Assembly: GCA_029204225.1 (NCBI GenBank) | Contig: CM055094.1 | Coordinates: forward strand, 11,991,742 to 12,055,741 | Length of the DNA: 64,000 bases | Origin: Diphasiastrum complanatum | Lineage: Eukaryota > Streptophyta > Lycopodiopsida > Lycopodiales > Lycopodiaceae | Direction of reading: 5' to 3' | Shown: piece after piece, positions 11,801 to 22,626 of the stretch | How positions within the stretch are numbered: the first letter of the stretch is position 1 | Layout of the letters: every line of letters begins with the position of its first letter | Notes under the pieces: generated by a model | What the model saw: the letters and a program-made list of their open reading frames with translations, nothing else | The model's database searches: none | What the model was told of the DNA's origin: nothing | Translations under genes and position numbers: made by a program

Positions 11801-11885
11801 AATTCATCCGACGCCTTCAGAAACTGATCCATCAGTTCCTCAGCGACCTCCCAGTCCTCAGAATTGGCCAATAGCCTACACTCAC

Positions 11886-12395
11886 AAGCCAACGATTGTA
11901 GGATGCATGCCAACTTTGCCAAAATCCTTCAAGATCATAGCAATTATTCACACATCGCGGCATATTTTCAACCGCTTCTATGCCACTAGCTAGTGCCCAA
12001 AATCGAAAAAAGCGCCAAATCAAAAGAAACTTCAACCACATGAAGTTCAGAACTCCATAACTAACAAGAAAAATATCCAACGAAGAAAGAATTTGCCAAG
12101 TTTTATTGATTGCAAACGAGTTGAAGTAGCGGTAATGAGTCATGAACTCCATGAGCAACATGTAGGCCAGCCATTTGACCCCATATGCAGCAACTTGTAG
12201 TCTTGTGTAGCTTTTCTGGGGACTTACAAGCTGTGAAGTGAAGGAGTTGAGACTAATAATTGGTCCCGCAATGTATAAAGGTGCATATAGCAAGTAGCAA
12301 ATGTATGCTAAAAAATTGTAAATCCCTTTAGCTAGTGGCTTCTCCTGAACAGCCATGTAACAAGCACTTCCAGAGCGACAGATGTGACAGATGTA
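11886..12395 (-). CDS. Membrane-bound O-acyltransferase (MBOAT/GUP1-like), one exon
   Basis: The - strand frame has a strong match, from memory, to the plant MBOAT proteins related to yeast Gup1. It contains YLLYAPLYIAGPIIS, then GVLNFMWLKFLLIWRFFRFW, then ENMPRCVNNCYDLEGFWQSW and HASYNRWL. At least three hydrophobic membrane segments are visible. MBOAT enzymes transfer acyl groups at the endoplasmic reticulum; the FW..WH.S.NRW block is their conserved core, and a catalytic His lies further C-terminal. Right after NRWL (11886) the sequence reads GTGAGT, a canonical splice donor, so the 21 codons that extend the frame past it are probably intron. The upstream limit is set by an in-frame stop at 12396; a possible acceptor AG is at 12367. 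The His exon and the N-terminal exons are not seen. It may be part of a gene with long introns or an isolated fragment. Confidence 0.8.
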
Positions 12396-13344
12396 TTAAT
12401 CGTGGATCGGGATATAAAATAATTGTCAGGGGTGACTCAAACTACATCAGATCAAGCGAAATTTGCGAGTGTAAAAGCCCAATCATGCCAGCCAATAGAA
12501 AAAACGACTCTTCCCTCTTTGGATATACTTGGACATCACCAAGAAAGTTAACGGTTGAGATCCCTCACACCCTTCGAAGTCTTTGGCTCAGTCAACATAT
12601 GATCCCCACATTCCTTGGTCACCCTCCCTCTCTCTCTACCCCATGATTCGGTTACCTCCTCTCTCCCTACAGTGACCCTTGTGGCTCCCTACAGAATATT
12701 TTGTAGAAATATTCGCATGAATATCTTTCAAAATATTCCATTCTCTCCTCTCCTCTCCTCCGTGCCTATTAAAAAAATTTTGCCGCCATTTTTTAAAAAA
12801 AATTCACAATTGTCTATACTCTTCTGAGAGCACTCAAATGTTTCAAGGAATTCAAAGATTTATGCATTACAATTTATTAAAAATATTTAATACCCTCTCT
12901 TTTTAAGCTGTATATAACACATTTGACTCGTTATTCTTTGACTCTACATAACTTTCTTGTTTGAGCTCAGATTCCAGTTGAGTACAAATGAAAAGTGATC
13001 AGAATGATGATACAAACACCAAAAAGTTATTAAAATTTTGTAATTATTATTTTTCCATTTACAGTGACCTCTTCTTTCTCCCTCAGTCAAATTTTCTAGT
13101 ATATTATTTGTTTATTTTCAAATCCTCATATCATCTTCGTCTGAGTTTGGAATTGAGTACTGTAAAAAACAAAAGTGCTCAGTTTTATGCAACCTCCAAT
13201 TTTTTGCCATTCTCAGTTGCACTCATCGTAGAACTCTGAGTTTTAAGTGGGTGGAAATAAAAGCATTTAAGTTATTTATTGAAGTCCATTGCACATAAAC
13301 TGCAGTTCAACATACAATAACTTACAAGTCCTTCAATTCTCAAT
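12396..13344. other. No gene seen; pyrimidine-rich then AT-rich
   Basis: Possibly intron or 5' flank of the acyltransferase. Short open frames (12335-12646, 12615-12827, 12988-13239) are low-complexity translations of CT- or AT-rich DNA, without motifs. Confidence 0.35.
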
Positions 13345-13485
13345 ATGGATGCTGATTCCGATTTTGAATACATAGATGATAGTGACTCCGAATACGAAGA
13401 TCAATCTAACTATGATTTTGAAGATCAATATGATGAGCACAACGATGGAGAGAGAATCCAATCAGTGCGAACAAGTGTCATATGA
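13345..13485 (+). CDS. Small acidic ORF, 46 residues, unassigned
   Basis: ATG at 13345 opens a frame very rich in Asp, Glu, Tyr and Ser (MDADSDFEYIDDSDSEYEDQ...) and ends TGA at 13483-13485. Acidic stretches like this occur in retroelement gag or linker regions, and a copia integrase fragment starts 80 bp downstream. It could be a remnant of that element's gag or pure chance. I do not recognise a function. Confidence 0.2.
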   Translation: MDADSDFEYIDDSDSEYEDQSNYDFEDQYDEHNDGERIQSVRTSVI

Positions 13486-13559
13486 AGACTATCTGGAACA
13501 TATCGAAACACATTTTGCTGATTGTGATGATCAACAAGTTTACCAGATCAGTCAATATA

Positions 13560-14340
13560 ACCCAAGTCAATGGTGGAGAATATATCTCTATCGAGTTTAA
13601 GGAGTATTGCCAAAGCCAACGCATTGAATAGCAATTCATCACTCCTTACAGTCCTCAGTCTAATGGCTTAGTCGAGAGGAAGAACCGTACCTTGGTTGAA
13701 TCAGCCAAATGTATGCCAGCGCATGCATCGCTGCCCAAGAGATTCTGGGCTGAAGCTGTCTCCACTGCAGTTTACATATAGAACAGATGTTCGACCAAGG
13801 CCCTCTCAGGCAAGACACTCCATGAGGTGTGGATAGGCTCTAAGCCTTATGTGAAAAACCTAAGAGTGTTTGGGTGCATTGCCTTTGAGTAGATCCCAAA
13901 AGACACAAGGAAGAAATTGGACTTCCAAGGTCTCAAGACCATCCTGATAGGATATACTTCATCTGATAATACATACAAGATGTATGATCCTAATACCCAA
14001 CAAATCTTGTATAGCCGGGATACAGTCTTTATTAAGGATCAGTTTGTCGACATCAAAGACAAAGATATTGCTCCAGAAGAACCTTTATCACCTTCCATTG
14101 ACATGATTGTCCGAGCTTCTGGCTCAGGCGTGTCTATTGTCAACCCACTTCATGACAGCGAATCAGACGAAGATGTTGCTGCTACCCAGCAACAAGTCCC
14201 AAGAGTGGTTCATCAGTCGAATCCTCCCAAAAGATCAAGCTGAGTGCGCACACAGCCCACAAGGTATACTCCTGAGTCTGCATGTCTCTTGATACAGGAA
14301 CCGACCACAGTCGAAGAGGCACTCAACCAACCAGACAGAG
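13560..14340 (+). pseudogene. copia element B integrase (C-terminal half)
   Basis: Begins abruptly inside the core at NGGEYIS (13569) and runs through TPYSPQSNGLVERKNRTL, with the catalytic Glu codon near 13674. It continues with KRFWAEAVSTAVYI and LRVFGCIAF, then the distal region in the frame open at 13917-14243. In-frame stops are seen near 13635, 13780 and 13890. The catalytic Asp codons lie upstream of the break and are absent. After 14243 the family's linker word (EPTTVEEALNQPD) appears at about 14298-14340, and the reading then stops. Same copia lineage as the - fragments at 44.1 and 59 kb. Confidence 0.8.
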
Positions 14341-14359
14341 TGAAATGACTGATTTACAT

Positions 14360-15180
14360 CAGTCAACAAAGGTATCTTCACAATGTTCTTGACAGATACA
14401 ATCTAATGAATTGTAAATTAGCTCACTCATCAATGGATCCAGGCCTGCACTTGTCAGAGGAACAATGTCCCCAAACCAAGCAGGAAGAGGAGCAGATGAG
14501 AGAATATCCTTATCAATCGATATTTGGATCTCTCATGTACGCAATGGTCTGTACAAGACCAGATATATCTTTTGCAGTAAGCTCACTCAGCCAATATATG
14601 GCTAATCCTGGCATTACCCATTGAAAGGCTCTCGTAAGAGTCATGAGGTATATTTGAGCTACCATGGACCACTGCATCTGCTATGGAGATGTCAGCAATG
14701 ACAATCTTCATCAGCTCAGTGGGTATTCTGATGCAAGCTGAGGAGGAGATGTAGACAATCGTAAGTCCACATCTGGATTTACATTATTCTCCAACAATGG
14801 TCCTATCTCATGGAACAGTCGTAAGCAAACCTCTATTACACTTTCTTCTACAGAAGCAGAATACATTGCTGCTTTTCAATCTGTTAAGGAAGCATTTTGG
14901 TTGAGAAATTTACTGTCAGACGTTAATCTGCATCAGTTTAGCCCTACAATTTTATTCTATGATAATCAGAGTGCTATTACCTTATCGGCTAGTCCTAGAT
15001 TTCACTCTAGGAGTAAGCACATTGAAATTAGATATCACTACATCAAGGGCAAGGTTCTCAACAAGGAGGTGAGCATAACGTACTACAGAATGTAGGAAAT
15101 GGTTGCAGACATATTCATGAAAGCATTAAGTGTTAATGCACACAACAGATTTTGTGCATTGCTTAGTCTGAAGATCAAGG
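14360..15180 (+). pseudogene. copia element B, end of RT and RNase H
   Basis: The sequence jumps from the pre-RT linker to the end of RT: RYNLMNCKLAHSSMDP, with no YVDD between. Then come FGSLMYAMVCTRPDISFAVS and RNase H with GYSDAS, RKSTSGFTLF, SSTEAEYIA, DNQSAI and HIEIRYHYI, ending near VADIFMKAL. Stops occur near 14622, 14656, 14740 and 15093. RT is deleted, as in element A, but the break points differ. Confidence 0.8.
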
Positions 15181-15197
15181 CATTCACGGATCCAGAT

Positions 15198-15862
15198 TAA
15201 GGGGGGGTGTTGGATTTATCTCTTCTGCTCTCCTAAATCCCATTTTAAATTGCCTCCATTCATGTTGTATTTTTACTCTCGTTGTCGCGCAATCTACATA
15301 TTTACATGTAAATTCTCACAGGTGAAGAAAAGACGAACAAAATGCGATACTATGTTTTTACACATGTTTTGTGACAGGCGAAAGAGACGACATTGCCTTA
15401 CAAAATGCCAAAGGTGCCCTAGGAAGCAAAGACACCCTGTAAATCAAATCCTAAGGCATTTTGTTAGAGTGACACATTTTTTACATCTTCACCAACGTTC
15501 ACTTCAACAAAGGCTAACGTTGCACCCTTTTCACGTTCACCCCATGCAACTACTCTAACAGACTTGACAACAACTGCAGCCACCCACCATCTCCTACAGA
15601 CAGCACATCCACTTTGTACTTTCTTCATATGCACACCTATAACATTATGTATATATACTGAATACCATTTGCGTATTGAGCTTGATTGAGAGAAATCAAG
15701 AACAAGTGTGTGTAAATTCAGCATCAGAAGCTTATCAGAGATATACAAAGTAGATGTCTCGCGCATTGATTCTTTATTGTTAGTAATAGGTTTCATTCCT
15801 TTACAAATTGAACTAACTTTGTAGAGCACGCGGTTTCGTCCGCTATTGTCTTGTGCTCTACA
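15198..15862 (+). mobile_element. copia element B polypurine tract and 3' LTR
   Basis: The purine tract AAGGGGGGG (15200-15208) is followed by TGTTGGATTTATC, a typical copia LTR start (15209). A TATATATAC motif near 15650 could be the LTR promoter. The 3' end is placed at CTCTACA (15862) by its TG...CA form; there is no second LTR to confirm it. Confidence 0.65.
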
Positions 15863-17125
15863 TTATTGACATGTATATTTTGCTATACTTAATTTGATAA
15901 CAACTCTTTGTTCTGCATTTTGATTTGTGTCAATATTGTTATGCTTATTCTTCTTTCTGTCTAATTTTTTTTGTTGTTCAATCTGATAATCTATTTTAGC
16001 GAGTTATTATTAGTCTAATTGTTGACGACTGATATTTAGTCTTGTCTTTCATGAATCATTCGTGACTGATTATCAGTCAAGTTCAGTCTAAGCCAAATTT
16101 GTCAGGTTTCTTTTCAAAAAAACTAGATTTGGCAGTTTTTAAAAGACTTAAGTATAGGATAAAGTCATGATGTGGAGGTTGTACACCTATACTAGGGCCA
16201 CTTTTTAGGGTTGGAGCCCAAGGACAAGGTGTGACGAGGCACCAAGCAGAGACTACATGATATAAACATAGATCAATGTCTGGGCTCACAATGTCGTGCT
16301 TAGGTAAGTTGTCGGGGTGTAATGGCTGATGATGCCCTGTGTAGGGAAGCTTAGGAGAGGTTTTCAAAGCCCATGTCAAGAACAAGTCTGAGAGGAGAGA
16401 GATAGAGATGTACAATGGGTAGTAAAGTGAGTTTGAACAACACTTCTCTTTGAACTTACTTGAGTCTTCAATAACCTGCAAAAACATATCCTTAGTGCCT
16501 TGACCATTTGATTCCACTTTGATGCTCCTGACTAGCTCCAAATTGCCCTTGAGGGTCGAAGAATTCTTGTAAGTGTATTTTTGTGCAGTAAAATAGGAAA
16601 AATATCTGACAGTGCAAAAATGTTTCTGATCAGAATTCGCAAAAATGATAGAAAAATCGTGAAAATGTTTCTGAGCTTTAGCGAATTGTCTACAAATTCT
16701 GTTAGTGAGTATCTGATGCAAAAAAAATTTATTTTTGGAAAGTTTGTTACTGAGATAGAATTTGTGGAGGCTTGAAATGAATCGTGCACTGCTAAAAATG
16801 GGTTGGACAAATTCTATCTAGAGTGGTTGTGAGAAAAATGTTCTAAAAAAAATGATTTCTGTGGCTTTCTCAAAAAAAATTGATTGTATGTCTAATCTGA
16901 TGATATCTTGATGTTGTGAAACAAGAAAAGTAAGTAGGTGGGAAAGAAAATTAAGGAACAAAATTTAGGAAAGAAAACAACTAATACATATGAAAATAAA
17001 AACATGGCCCATTGTACTTTCTCAATTTGCTCCCATTGACCATAGTGTCTAAGACTCATGCAACATTAAAACACCAATTTTGTAACACATTGGTTGATAT
17101 TATGAAAATATTACTTTTTCAAATG
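15863..17125. other. No assigned gene
   Basis: AT-rich sequence. A 212-codon - frame (16083-16721) is open but has no recognisable domain. Its central part is compositionally uneven and reads like chance, so I do not call it a gene. Confidence 0.35.
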
Positions 17126-17136
17126 ATCGTGCTATA

Positions 17137-17400
17137 TTGCCATTGCTTTTATATGTGCAATGTTCTTTTTTCAAAAATGGGATGCAACAGTCCTTGATGT
17201 CGTGGTTGGTTCTTTTGCAATATCTACAAAATAGCTTGGTCTTGGACGATGATTGGTTGTGTTGTTGTTGTTGTGGCTGTAATGCTACTGGTTGTTCTGC
17301 CTTTGTCTTCTTATCCTTGAAGCCTTTCTTCTTCTTGGACGTGGAGAATATCGGTCTGGAGTTTTTTAAATGGCCCATGCTAGCGCCTTTATCTCAGAAA
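17137..17400 (-). pseudogene. copia gag fragment with zinc knuckle
   Basis: The - frame has a Lys-rich stretch (KKKKGFKDKKTK), a Gln-rich linker, and then FCRYCKRTNHDIKDC, an intact CX2CX4HX4C knuckle (near 17195-17240). It is the nucleic-acid-binding end of a copia gag, related to the fragment at 39.2 kb, which has the same YCKRTNH core. It is short and isolated. Confidence 0.7.
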
Positions 17401-17513
17401 GATAAAGAAGATGACTCATAACCGGGTCCAGATTGCTTCCTGAGAACCTAGCGAAACGGTCTGAGCACATTGAAAAATCCGTACATGTATGTGCTATTGT
17501 GTCGTTTATGTAA

Positions 17514-17732
17514 TTGTTTAGTTATACAAAATATTATTTTCAGAATTTTCTTACCTTTTGCATGCACTACCAGTATCTCATCCCAGGGATGTGGCTCGGG
17601 GAGTTGGCCAAGGATAGATACGAAGTCAGAGAGAGAAAGGTACTGAATTCAGATTGTTTTCATTCACTTACTCTGTGGCAGAAACCTGGGGATTTGAAGG
17701 CAGTGGATAGCATTGACAGTGACTCTGAATAA
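17514..17732 (+). CDS. Unassigned ORF or exon, 72 codons
   Basis: Its composition is protein-like, with WLGELAKDRYEVRERK and an acidic end, SIDSDSE. A splice-like AAG/GTACTG at 17638-17646 lies inside the frame. It might be a stray host exon or a retroelement scrap. I recognise no family, and the upstream part is plain AT-rich DNA, so the start is doubtful. Confidence 0.2.
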   Translation: MFSYTKYYFQNFLTFCMHYQYLIPGMWLGELAKDRYEVRERKVLNSDCFHSLTLWQKPGDLKAVDSIDSDSE

Positions 17733-18485
17733 ATGGCCGCTCGTTGCAGTGGTTCAGCTTGCTTAATGAAGGGGTTTTGGGCACTTCTCAAGATCAAATT
17801 TAGTCAACTTGATTGACGATTTAAAGTTTGTTGTGGCTACTAGACAAGCTGTTTTTTTTAGCATAACAAAGGAAACATTTTCAGGATGATTTTTTTTTAA
17901 TTTTTTTGGTGAAAACAATAGCTTAAAATTCCAGTTTGCAAAATCATGGACTAAACCGTGACATAATCGAAAAGTATGGTCTTGAATTTGGTAGGAAAGT
18001 GTCGTTCAAATGGCATAGAATTGATGTGTGTGTGTGTGTTAGGAGCATTTCAACTGTCAGACCCTTATCTCTTGAATGTCACACCCATGTGAAAGTTGGT
18101 GGTTTTTAAAAGAAAGGCATAATGTAGTTAAAGTTTTTTGGTGATGTGTCATCGATAATGACATGAAACGATCTCTGATCAGTAGGATATATGTAGAAGG
18201 CATGCGAACACAGATGTACCTCTTTTTGCATATCTGGTTGCAGGATTAACTAAGGAGTCTTTTCAGTACAGTTCAATGATCACTGCCTTTGCTATTACAT
18301 TAATACTTACATTGAGTCATTCTGCTTGCATTAATCACAATTAATCATAAGGTCTTATCAATGATTATGGGCCCATGTATCGACTAGGAGTTTGATGTTT
18401 GCGATAGACTGATAGGAGGGTAGCTAATTAAGTGGTCTACGTACGGTGCACAGACTCACATCGAGATTGGCGTGGACGTCGAGCT
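17733..18485. other. No gene seen
   Basis: T-rich spacer with one short TG run (near 18027). No motif found. Confidence 0.35.
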
Positions 18486-18923
18486 ATGGCAAAGTTAGCA
18501 TGCCTGCAAGATGCAAAAGTGGTCGAAAAGTTGGAAGGATCCAACTATCCTGCGTAGAGCTGGAAGATGTGCTTTTTTCTCAAGGGACGAGGATTGTGGA
18601 GCGCAGTTAATAAAGAAGATGTGTTGGAGCGTGACGAGGAAGGTTTTCCTCAGAACTGCCAGTTGGCTACAGAGATGAAGAGAAGAGAGGAAAAAGCCTA
18701 TCTAACGATATGCTTATGGTTAGAAGATTTGGCCATTTCCCAAGTGCAGAGAATCGAAACTGCAAGAGAGGAATGGGAGTGGCTCAGATCGATTCATGAA
18801 GTGAAGGGGGTATCTAATATCCTGATGTTGCAAAGGCAGCCATGGAGCCTAAAGATGCAAGAAACGGATAGCATGGGAGAGCATAATATAAAGAAGATTA
18901 GAAGCTTGGCAAGGCAACTGTAG
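18486..18923 (+). pseudogene. copia gag fragment (element H)
   Basis: Starts MAKLACLQDAKVVEKLEGSN, resembling the KLDGSNY opening of copia gag. A TAG follows at about 18554, where the family has Trp (the sequence reads YPA*SWKM). The frame then carries EDLAISQVQRIETAREEWEWL, matching the UBN2/gag pattern 'v...i..a.eaWe.L'. It stops at 18921 with no zinc knuckle. Confidence 0.6.
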
Positions 18924-19708
18924 ATTGCAGAGGCACTGGTTGTTTGTACATGAAAATATCCTATAGTCCCTAAATCCATGTAAAGGCCTACTTGCATCTT
19001 GTAAATTCATTGTAATTAAGAACTCGTGACGTTTTGGGCGATGTTCTAGAGCGACACATTACCTGATCCCAACCGACACCTTAACGGTTGGTGATCGACG
19101 CCGATGTTCGTCTCTATAAGGGCGACACTCAGAGTCATTGTACATACGTAGAGATTCAACTATCAATAGAGAGAAGAGAGCCAATTTTATAGCTTGTGCA
19201 TTCCTTTACTTTGTTATCTGTTACAGTTTCATTTCGTATCAATTGAAAGAACACACTCTGAGTTATTCTGTAATTGATTTTAATAGACATCTGTTTGCGG
19301 CATTCACTCTTCATTTGTACTGAATTCCAGATTATCTAACGTGGATTTACAGGCAACATCCGGGAGCGACAATTCTAAGTAATGTGTGCAGGGAATCAGT
19401 CAAAGCCTTAAGCATAACTCTAATCAAACCTCTTTTAATTCTAAATGAGCTATGTGTTCAGATAAAGAACTTAATTGACGTTCTGCTTTGTTTGCTTTTT
19501 GTGATAAGAACTAATTCCTTGTGCTTGTTGAGAGGAATCAAAAGCTGAATAGATTCCGTTGTGAAGGATCTTTTTGCTTGTTGCTATCAGATTAAGAAGA
19601 TAACGTACACTTCTATACCTTCAGACGTTGACCAAATCGTTTCATCCTAGGTGTTTCTGGACGCCAATGTACTCAATATCTTTGGATAACCAGATTTGTC
19701 ATTGTCTG
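18924..19708 (+). mobile_element. Probable LTR or leader remnant
   Basis: Contains a plausible LTR promoter (CTCTATAAGGGCGACAC near 19110) and GAGCGACA words at 19051 and 19363. No TG...CA border, primer site or second copy could be fixed. An LTR of element H is an inference from position. Confidence 0.3.
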
Positions 19709-19803
19709 AAAGAGGAGATTTCTCTCTCTCTTGTGGAATGATAAAACCTTTTATACTACTTAATTCATTGATTTTGTGGAAATCTATAATGACTAGGCTA
19801 CCA
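19709..19803 (+). repeat. Direct repeat, left copy
   Basis: About 95 bp from AAGAGGAGATTTCTCTC to GACTAGGCTACCA. It recurs at 21664-21755 with a few differences. The two copies frame the gypsy gag-protease fragment. Confidence 0.8.
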
Positions 19804-19809
19804 CATAAC

Positions 19810-21664
19810 TAGAAAATCAAGACCAAGATTGGCCTGAATTAGACTTAGATTTAAATAAAGTCACAACTAGAAGTAGAAAGAATATGCTGACTGTTAGAGA
19901 TAAAAAAAATAAAATAAGAAGGATAAAAATGCGAATACTACGAAAGTGCCAAAAACGCGACAATCAGAATGCACCTATAGAGCAAATCATAGAAATTCCT
20001 AAAGACCCAGACTTTGATAGATCTAATGAAAAATACCATGTATCATATATCAGTTTAGAAGCTAAGAAACTCCTAGACGAAGAAATGAAGAAAAAAGTAA
20101 TGTTCTCAGATCCAATAATAAGTAATGAGATACCTAGAGACCCATCTCCACTTAGACATCGTTCATATGACATAGTGGAAGATTTTGCTTCTAGAATGCC
20201 CAATATAACTTTCAAACAATTATTAGAGGATAATCATCACTATAAGAAGGAGATTAAACAATCTTGCAAAAGAAAAAGAAAAGGAAAACTAAGTTGCCAT
20301 TAGTCGATGTAGGACTGATAAACCATGGTGACGAAGGCCCACCTGAAATCCAGGTGATAATTAATGGCTACATTTTAGATAGTGTACCCATAGATTCCAG
20401 ATCTAGTGTAAATATAATGACTGAAGAGACAACATATGAGTTAGGCATTCATCATAGAATAGCGCCTACACTTAGACATCTGAGATTAGTAGATGCAACT
20501 AGGAGAACTCCAATAGGCGAGTTGTCTCAGGTCACAGTTTACATTGGTGACCATAAGTATTTGATGGACTTCATTATATTAAAAACCACTAGGGAATCAT
20601 CTTACAAAGTCTTATTAGGGAGACCATGGCTATATCAAGCCGATATTATTACCCACTGGAGAAAGAAGGAGATTACCTTCCAAGACCAGATGGCGACATC
20701 AGAAGGAAAGAGCCATAAATGGATTACTGTATCTTGGGAGAAGAAAAAATATGAATACGAGACGCCTACATCTTCCTCGAGTTATACTTCAGAGGATAAA
20801 GGAGTTCATTCTGTAAGGACTGAGGAAGGGGTTTGTTACATTATCCATACCTGCATATAACAATAGAGTAGAATATGTAAATAGAGGAGACTATGGAGTC
20901 CCCGAGATAAGTGCCATTATAGGAGGCCATACTATCAATAGAATATTAGTAGACTCAGGATCTAGCATCAACTTAATGACTGAGAAAATGGTTGAGGAGT
21001 TAGGAAAGACCGGATCCAGCCTACTACTCATCATGAAATTCATTTAGCAGATGCATCTAAATGCACAGCAGTAGGAGAGTTGAGGGGTTTTAATGTAATT
21101 ATAGATACAGAGGCATTTGTCATGAATTTCTTCATGACTTTTGTCATGAACCCATTAGATTCGCCACCATACTCAATATTATTTGGAAGACCATGGGTAT
21201 ATCAGACAGATGCTATTATAAATTGGTCCACCAAACAAATATTCTTTCCAAGGATTCTCACAGCCAGTCCATCAAGAGGTCACCTTATGAGATGGGGTGA
21301 GGAGATAGCAGGACCTACAGAATTCTGGATCAATTTCATAGAATGTTATGAAATAGACGAGGAAGAAGAAAATGAGCTTCCAACATCCAAGTCAAGGGAA
21401 GTTCTGGGTGGAACCAGAGCAAGCCTGACTGAGGAAATGGTAGATAAGAATGATTATGTAGAAATAAAAATTACTAAGGGTAAGATAATGAATTCGTATA
21501 AACACCAGTCAGACCAAGAACGCGTAGAGTACATAATACTCCTTCAAAAATATCAAAATGTATTCACTTGGTCAATGGAAGATTTAACTGGTATACTGGT
21601 TAAATGGGGAGAGCATAGAATAGACTTGATCCAGGGAGTCGTATTGGTTAGGCAAAGACAATAA
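19810..21664 (+). pseudogene. Gypsy gag end plus two tandem retropepsin domains
   Basis: A frame open from about 19810 gives a Lys- and Asp-rich gag C-terminus ending near NITFKQLLEDN (20200-20225). A frameshift near 20270 leads to protease 1: VPIDSRSSVNIM (Asp codon 20393, with Arg in place of the catalytic-loop Gly) and KVLLGRPWLYQADI (about 20600). After another frameshift near 20825 comes protease 2: RILVDSGSSINLM (Asp codon 20952, intact) and SILFGRPWVYQTDA (about 21175). The end, YQNVFTWSMEDLTGI...EHRIDLIQG, is the usual run-in to gypsy RT, but RT itself is absent. Retropepsins normally act as homodimers of one domain. Two in line is unusual and could act as a single-chain dimer. Confidence 0.75.
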
Positions 21665-21755
21665 AGAGGAGATTTCTCTCTCTTGGGGCACGATAAAACC
21701 TTTTATACTGCTTAATTCACCGATTTTGTGGAAATCTATAATGACTAGGCTACCA
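21664..21755 (+). repeat. Direct repeat, right copy
   Basis: Second copy of the 19709-19803 repeat. It follows the last pol codons immediately. Confidence 0.8.
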
Positions 21756-22626
21756 TAGTCTCTTTGAGCTTTGGGGAAGATCAGAACGATCGTCATAGTT
21801 GGATTCCAAGGAGAATTCACAGAAAATCTTGCAGTTTCGATGGTTTCAGGGAAATCATCGGTGGTGGCTTAGTTATTCACTGTGTGGACAGTTGCTTGGC
21901 ACAATGGGGCTTGCAAGTGATTTGCAAAGAGCAGTGATAGAGAGCCATAGAAATTTATAGGAGCAGATTGGGTGGAAATCTGAGAAAATTACAAAATTTT
22001 CAGATTCTATGAGCTATTGAAGGCTTTCTCAGAAAAGCGGATTGTTACCAGACAATTGGACACCAATCGAAGAGCTGTAAATTTTATCACTGAGGTAGAG
22101 GACGGGTGACCTCAGTCAGATGATGAGCTGCAAGAGAAACCACAAAAAAATATAGATAAATGGCCTAGAATGTTGTTTTTTTTTACAACTAGGGATTTAA
22201 GTCGGGAAAACACATTTCTCTCTCAATACAAAACCTTTTTTGAAGCTATAAAAAGCTAGAGGTGGGCACCCTAGCAGCACGACCCTACCTGCAAGAGGCC
22301 GTGGGCTGCCATAGATCAGAAGACGTGTTGGATCCGATCAAAGCTTGCAGCCATAACTATAGCCAAGAAAGCTTTGAAGCAGGAATAAGGTGCAAAGGGG
22401 AGAGAGAGGACCCTCGAGGGTCGCGTGCAGTCAGCAGGAGTTGAGCTATAGCATTTCCAGGGGTCTCACGGATGGAGGGACTTGGTTCGACGTGCAGGTG
22501 CAAGGCAAACCGTAGGATGGGATCCTACAAAAATCAACGGTAAAGATTTAAAGTTCGGGGAGCTATATAGGCCAATGGATGTAAGCCAAGCCATGAGATG
22601 GGCTTGAAGTGGGCCTTTGAAGATTT
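21756..22626. other. No gene seen
   Basis: Could be leader of a retroelement. TTTCTCTCTC...AAAACCTTTT near 22210-22240 echoes the direct repeat. No protein motif. Confidence 0.3.

Noticed and set aside
16083-16721. 212-codon open frame on the - strand
   Set aside because: It has no domain and an uneven composition, overlaps other short frames on both strands and shows no splice or promoter context. An open frame of this size can occur by chance in AT-rich DNA.
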